A DNA stretch of 64,000 nt from positions 1 through 64,000 of the forward strand of contig LVLI01000326.1 in NCBI GenBank assembly GCA_001687465.1, in the 5' to 3' direction. The notes below the pieces were generated by a model, which had not been told where the DNA came from, searched no databases, and was given only the letters and a program-made list of their open reading frames with translations. The position numbers and the translations under genes were made by a program. This document shows positions 59,801 to 64,000 of the stretch, in pieces; the first letter of the stretch is position 1, and each line of letters opens with the position of its first letter. This DNA is from Halocafeteria seosinensis (Eukaryota > Sar > Bigyra > Bicosoecida).

Positions 59801-62800
59801 TTGACTTCGCGTACACTCTCGGCTGGCGGGAAGTCTCATCTTAGAATTCTAGCGGACACAGTGAGGATGGCGATGCACACTGTGTCCATGAAAGCTGATT
59901 CGTTGCTCGAAACGGGAAGCGACCCCCAAGTGGAAGTACCTGGGCATCTATCACTGTATGACCGTAGCCGGGCTATCCTTCGTGGAAACTCAAGTGTTAC
60001 CGTTGGCAGCGTAATAGTTGAGGAAGATACTATCATCGATGGGCGTGCCTCAGGGTATAAACCGTGTAACGGAGCCGGTTCTCCGGCAAATCCTTCCATA
60101 GGCGGATCCCATGGAGGAATAGGTAGTGCTCACAGCATTGAGGACTTTTTTGAGACTGAGGAGTCTGCGTTTGCAAATGACGCCACATTCTTCCCAAAGA
60201 AACTTGGTAGTGGTGGTTGCGGAAGCAATGCTGGAGGCGGAAGAGGTGGCGGATACATCCACATACACGCTAAAAATCTGACTAGTATCCAAGGGCTCAT
60301 TGATGTCAGCGGAGGCTCGAGCAAAGACCCTAAGTAAGTTAAGTATGTTTTGTCAAAGGCGTTTCTCGCTCTACATGCCCTTCCTGTTTTTACAGTGCCG
60401 GAGGGGGCGCTGGAGGTGGCCTGCTCCTCGAAACTGCCGTGCTCCGAGGCGGTGGTTTGATAAGAGCAAACGGCGGACACGGGGGAGCGACAAGCGGCTA
60501 CGGCGGTAGCGGTGGTAGAATGGCCTTGTATTGTAGTCATAATTTGGAGAATAATGATTCTCTTGCGTTTGAAGTTCATGGAGGTAAGCAGAAACTTACA
60601 GGCTCTCACTCTGGTCCTGGGACCTATTATAGACAATGCGGTAAAGAATTCGCCCGGGACTTACGTTCGGAAAACGAAGAAACAGATGCGGATAATATGC
60701 CTAAAGAGGCGGTCATCGTCGACAATAGCGAGGCCTCATTAAATTTCGACAGAGTAGTAATCCTTCGTAACGCAAGGCTGCAGTGGATGCCTGAGGGCAA
60801 TGTTCTTGGTTCCACTAATTTCTCGGTGAGTATTTTAGACGGAGACAAGACTGGGCGATGGAGCATCCGAGGAAACCAACTAGGAAAATTGGGGCTGCGT
60901 GCTCCCAGTCACGATGCAGCTTCCATGAAGCTTCGCGATTTGCCATACCACAGTATGGAGTTCGTCCGCAGTGACTCTAACGGGTCTCTCTCCGAATGGA
61001 CCCAAATAAAAACTAGGAGGGTTCAACAAGATGACATTAACTATGCTTTTACACAAGTAGGCATCGATGTTCACCAGGATGCAACGCTGATGACTCCTCC
61101 TTATGTTACAGTCTCCGACGTGCCAGTGCAACTGTGGGGAAAATGGACCGGTATCAATCATTTGAGTGTCACCAAAGGTGGTCGATTGCAATTGAGTTAC
61201 GGGAAAACTGGGGGGCGCTGTGATTTTCAGTCCGTTGCAATCATGGATGGTGCTAAACTTGAAGGAATCAGTAAAGGGGCACTATCATTTCACACTACCA
61301 CCCTTGCGATGAAGGGGGATGCCAACGTTGATTTGGATAGCGACTCAGGATTGCGTGTCAATGTTACTTCTCCCACCACCCTCCAGGACTACAACCGGCT
61401 GGGACTCCACTCTGCTAAAGAAGTGGATGTTTATGTCAGCACCTTGTCCATGCAATTTGAATCACTATTCACGGTTTACGCCGGAAAGCAAGCATCTCTC
61501 GAATCCAGAACGATACTGATGAATAATACTGCTCTTCTGAAAATTGGAAACAACCCAAGTCTTCGTGTCGGCAAATTTGATGTCGGAAATCGCTCGTCCC
61601 TTGACGTTAGTGGTGTTGTTGACCTAAAGGCTGAGGAGCTGAACCTGGATGAAAACGCAGAGATTACTGGTGTGGGCAAAGGGTATAACGAATGCGACGG
61701 TCCCGGGACAAACGAAGCTAAACTTGTCGGTGGATCTCATGGCGGTTTAGGCAGCTGCGATAGCGTGAGCGATTTCAGATATACGCATGGTTCAGTTCTG
61801 GCGAACGATGACGTATTTCGCCCAACTCTGATGGGAAGCGGCAGTTGCGGGTCTGGTAACGAAGGAAGTGGGGGCGCGTTCATCAGGCTCAACGCTACAG
61901 GAACAAGCAGAATAATGGGAACCATCGATGTGAGTGGTTCTAGCGGAGGAGCAGGCGGAGGTTTGATAATCTCGCTAGGGACTTTGGAAGAAGGTAGCGG
62001 ATTCCTTAGAGCGACCGGTGGCAATGCCAAGATTGGTGGAGGTGGCGGGCGTATTGCTCTTTACTGTGATCAGCTGCCTGACTCAACAGCTTCCGAAAAG
62101 TTCGACTTCGCTGTTTTCGGAGGAATATCTTCTGAGTCTGGTAACTGTCGCTCTGGAGCGGGGACATATTATCGCCAATGTGGCTATAACGGTACTAAGG
62201 AATTACTCGTGGATAACAATCTCAACCAGAACACTGGAGAGACAGTAATCGTCAATACAGTTCCAGCACTCCACTTTGACAAAGTCACAATATCGGGTTA
62301 CGCGAACCTTAGATGGTTAAGTCCTGTCGATCAAATCAACAGCACGCTTTCTATCCATGTGCTCTCTGGGGACTCAAGTGGGAGTATAATTGTCCCAAAC
62401 AATCAAACACTTCTACTTGGCGCTCTTGACAAGCATAACCCTGCATCAACGGCTGTCCTAGAACCAGTGAACTACAGAAGAGATACTTCGTTCTCCATGT
62501 TATTCCGCGAGAATGGTAGTCTGTGGACTCAATCTGCTTTGTGGATACAGCATCGAGACGATGTAGCGCTAGCTCTATCCAAAGTTAACATAGAGGTTTA
62601 CCGGAAAGGAAAACTGGTGACTCCTCCGCAAGTTACTGTTGCTGGAAGCTCGTTAGATATTTGTGGGCGATGGAGTGGCCTAACAGACCTAAGTCTTACT
62701 GATGATGCGCATTTGGATTTTCGAGAGGGAGGTTCTTCAACGTTTTTGCTAAATTCCTTGACGATGATGAAGAATGCTCGCTTATCTATCGATAGAGACG

Positions 62801-64000
62801 GGTTAGTCAGCGTTGCTATGGAGAATTTAACGATGATGGAAAGCGGCCAAATTGCCATCCGGGGACAATCAGTCGACCTCGATGTCACCAGAGTTATTTT
62901 GAGGGATAACAACAGAATCGAAGTTATCGCGGATGACCATGCCAATGTCGACACTGTTTATGTCTCCGCCGACTCTTCAGCACTCTTCAAAATTACAGGC
63001 AAAGGCTTTATTTCTAGCACGTACAACAATAGTAGGACTCTACTTAGTGGTAGTTCCAGCTTAGCTATTGCTCCTAGTCCAATTATGATATTTTCGGATT
63101 CGGTGAAACTTCGAGATTCGTCAACTATCTACATCTCGGGGTATGCAAGTATCACAAGTCCGTTCCTCGACATCGGTCCTTCAGCAGAGCTAAATGGCAT
63201 CGGGAGAGGGAACCCGAAGGAACCTAGTCTAGGCGAAATTGGAGGATCTCACGGTGGTTTGGGTAGTGATGGCAGCTTAAGAGACTTCCTCCGAAGTGGG
63301 CAACCATTTTCATCGGATGATACGTTCCATCCATCCTATCAGGGAGGTGGTGGGGGCGGTGCACCTGGTGGATCTTTGATACATCTTACCTTGAATGAAG
63401 GAATAGTCAGCGGGACCATTGATGTGAGTGGTAGCGACACAACGTAAGTGATTCTCGCAGTCGAGTTATTCTGACTATTTCAATAGCCGATTACCGTACA
63501 TCATGCAGATCTGATGGTAGTGGGGCTGGGGGAGGAATCCTCGTGGACACGAAGACCCTGGGGGTCAGCGAGGGGGTTCTGAAGGCTAATGGAGGGGCTG
63601 GTCATAAGTACGGCGGTGGAGGCGGCCGCATTGCATTATACTGTAAAGATATGCCGGTGAACGACGCGCGTGAGCTCTTAGGCTTCGAAGTTCATGGCGG
63701 AAAAGGTGCTGACGGTAGATCAGGGGCTGGGACGTTCTATCGAAAATGTGGTCAAGAATCGCCACGGGAAATACTATCAGAAAATGATAATAGTCAGCGA
63801 GAGGACTCCGGAGAAACTGTCATCACCTATTCCGAAGATACATTCCTGCACTTGGATCGCCTGGTGATCCTACGAGGAGCTCGGGTCCAGTGGTTCCCCA
63901 TTGCGTGGATGTCAAGGAATCTCCACGTTGATAATGTTACCACGTTTTCTGTTACATACCTGGAGGGGGACGCTACAGGAAAATGGGTGATCATCGACCA
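50891..64000 (+). CDS. Giant secreted modular glycoprotein, mucin N-terminus (3' end outside window)
   Basis: This is the head-to-head paralogue of the reverse giant gene. Exons are 50891-51944, 51990-52641, 52711-53958, 54034-55431, 55507-57096, 57163-58728, 58801-60333, 60396-63443 and 63509 onward past the right edge. The first exon has a signal peptide (core FFTIWVTAMFLAATQWLG) and a Ser/Thr/Pro-rich mucin-like region, ending in a cysteine segment like that of the reverse gene. Exon 2 aligns with the reverse gene's exon 2. Exons 3-8 encode seven modules with the same order of motifs: GGGAGGSI, GGRIALYC, GPGTYYR, a solenoid-like repeat region, CEGPGAP, GGSHGGLG, GSGGCD and GTIDVSGG. All module introns are phase 2 and 62-75 nt long. 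Exon 8 (3048 nt) holds two modules with no intron between them. The first coding intron is 45 nt, phase 1. The start could also be the second Met at 50912. Extracellular matrix or cell-surface function is inferred. Confidence 0.85.
52711..64000 (+). repeat. Tandem exon-encoded module array of the giant forward gene
   Basis: Exon sizes are 1248, 1398, 1590, 1566, 1533 and 3048 nt, all multiples of three, plus one cut by the window edge. Each module exon starts with a split codon followed by a glycine-rich motif and ends after VSGG-type sequence. A segment resembling DDVxxALTxxGVDVLxGG followed by TPPxVTVS and LxGxWxGLxxLxL recurs before the solenoid-like part in several modules. Codons after the splice rebuild Gly, Ala, Ser or Thr next to the glycine run. 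Confidence 0.85.

Overview
The window comes from a compact eukaryotic nuclear genome. Coding sequence is interrupted by few, very short GT-AG introns (45 to about 100 nt, most 62-84 nt). The genes are eukaryotic: eIF5B, an RNA polymerase III subunit, a bZIP factor, a RanBP1-type domain, and TSP1/VWD/EGF-like extracellular proteins. A protist or alga is likely, but the lineage cannot be resolved from the sequence alone. Two single N positions (15727 and 50735) suggest a draft assembly.

Left part (1-8430). The reverse strand carries the 5' two-thirds of eIF5B (1-2084), running off the left edge. A decayed leucine-rich-repeat gene follows (about 2690-3840, reverse). Next is a six-exon forward gene for the Pol III subunit RPC4/RPC53 (4968-7262), then a second decayed LRR fragment on the opposite strand (about 7490-8242). 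The two LRR relics share motifs and flank RPC4.

Middle part (8432-28562, all reverse strand). Two long paralogues (8432-15115, 2199 aa; 18620-25673, 2325 aa) encode receptor-like type I membrane proteins. Each has a signal peptide, two cysteine-rich modules, a VWD-like domain, five thrombospondin type 1 repeats, EGF-like and CGVCDGDG modules, one transmembrane helix and a basic cytoplasmic tail. Both have one intron at the same place. A two-exon bZIP factor gene lies between them. Next is a three-exon gene whose single reading frame joins a RanBP1-type Ran-binding domain to a complete GALK2-like galactokinase, an unusual fusion.

Right part (29074-64000). Two giant secreted-protein genes are arranged head to head around a spacer of about 1.2 kb. 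Each starts with a signal peptide and a Ser/Thr/Pro-rich mucin-like exon. A short second exon follows, then a tandem series of exons of 1.2-1.8 kb, each encoding one module of about 410-600 aa. A module has a glycine-rich segment (GGGAGGSI, GGRIALYC, GPGT), a central array of short solenoid-like beta repeats, and a conserved end (GPGAP, GGSHGGLG, GSGGCD, GTIDVSGG). Introns between modules are all phase 2, so exons are symmetric and could be duplicated freely. In two places two modules sit in one exon with no intron between them. The reverse gene (about 6560 aa) ends with GC..NYNP-type repeats, a coiled coil and a Calx-beta-like domain. One of its exons carries an apparent frameshift. The forward gene runs off the right edge.

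The right two-thirds of the window is therefore dominated by cell-surface or extracellular-matrix genes: two receptor-like proteins and two giant modular glycoproteins. No mobile element, tRNA, rRNA or CRISPR array could be supported.
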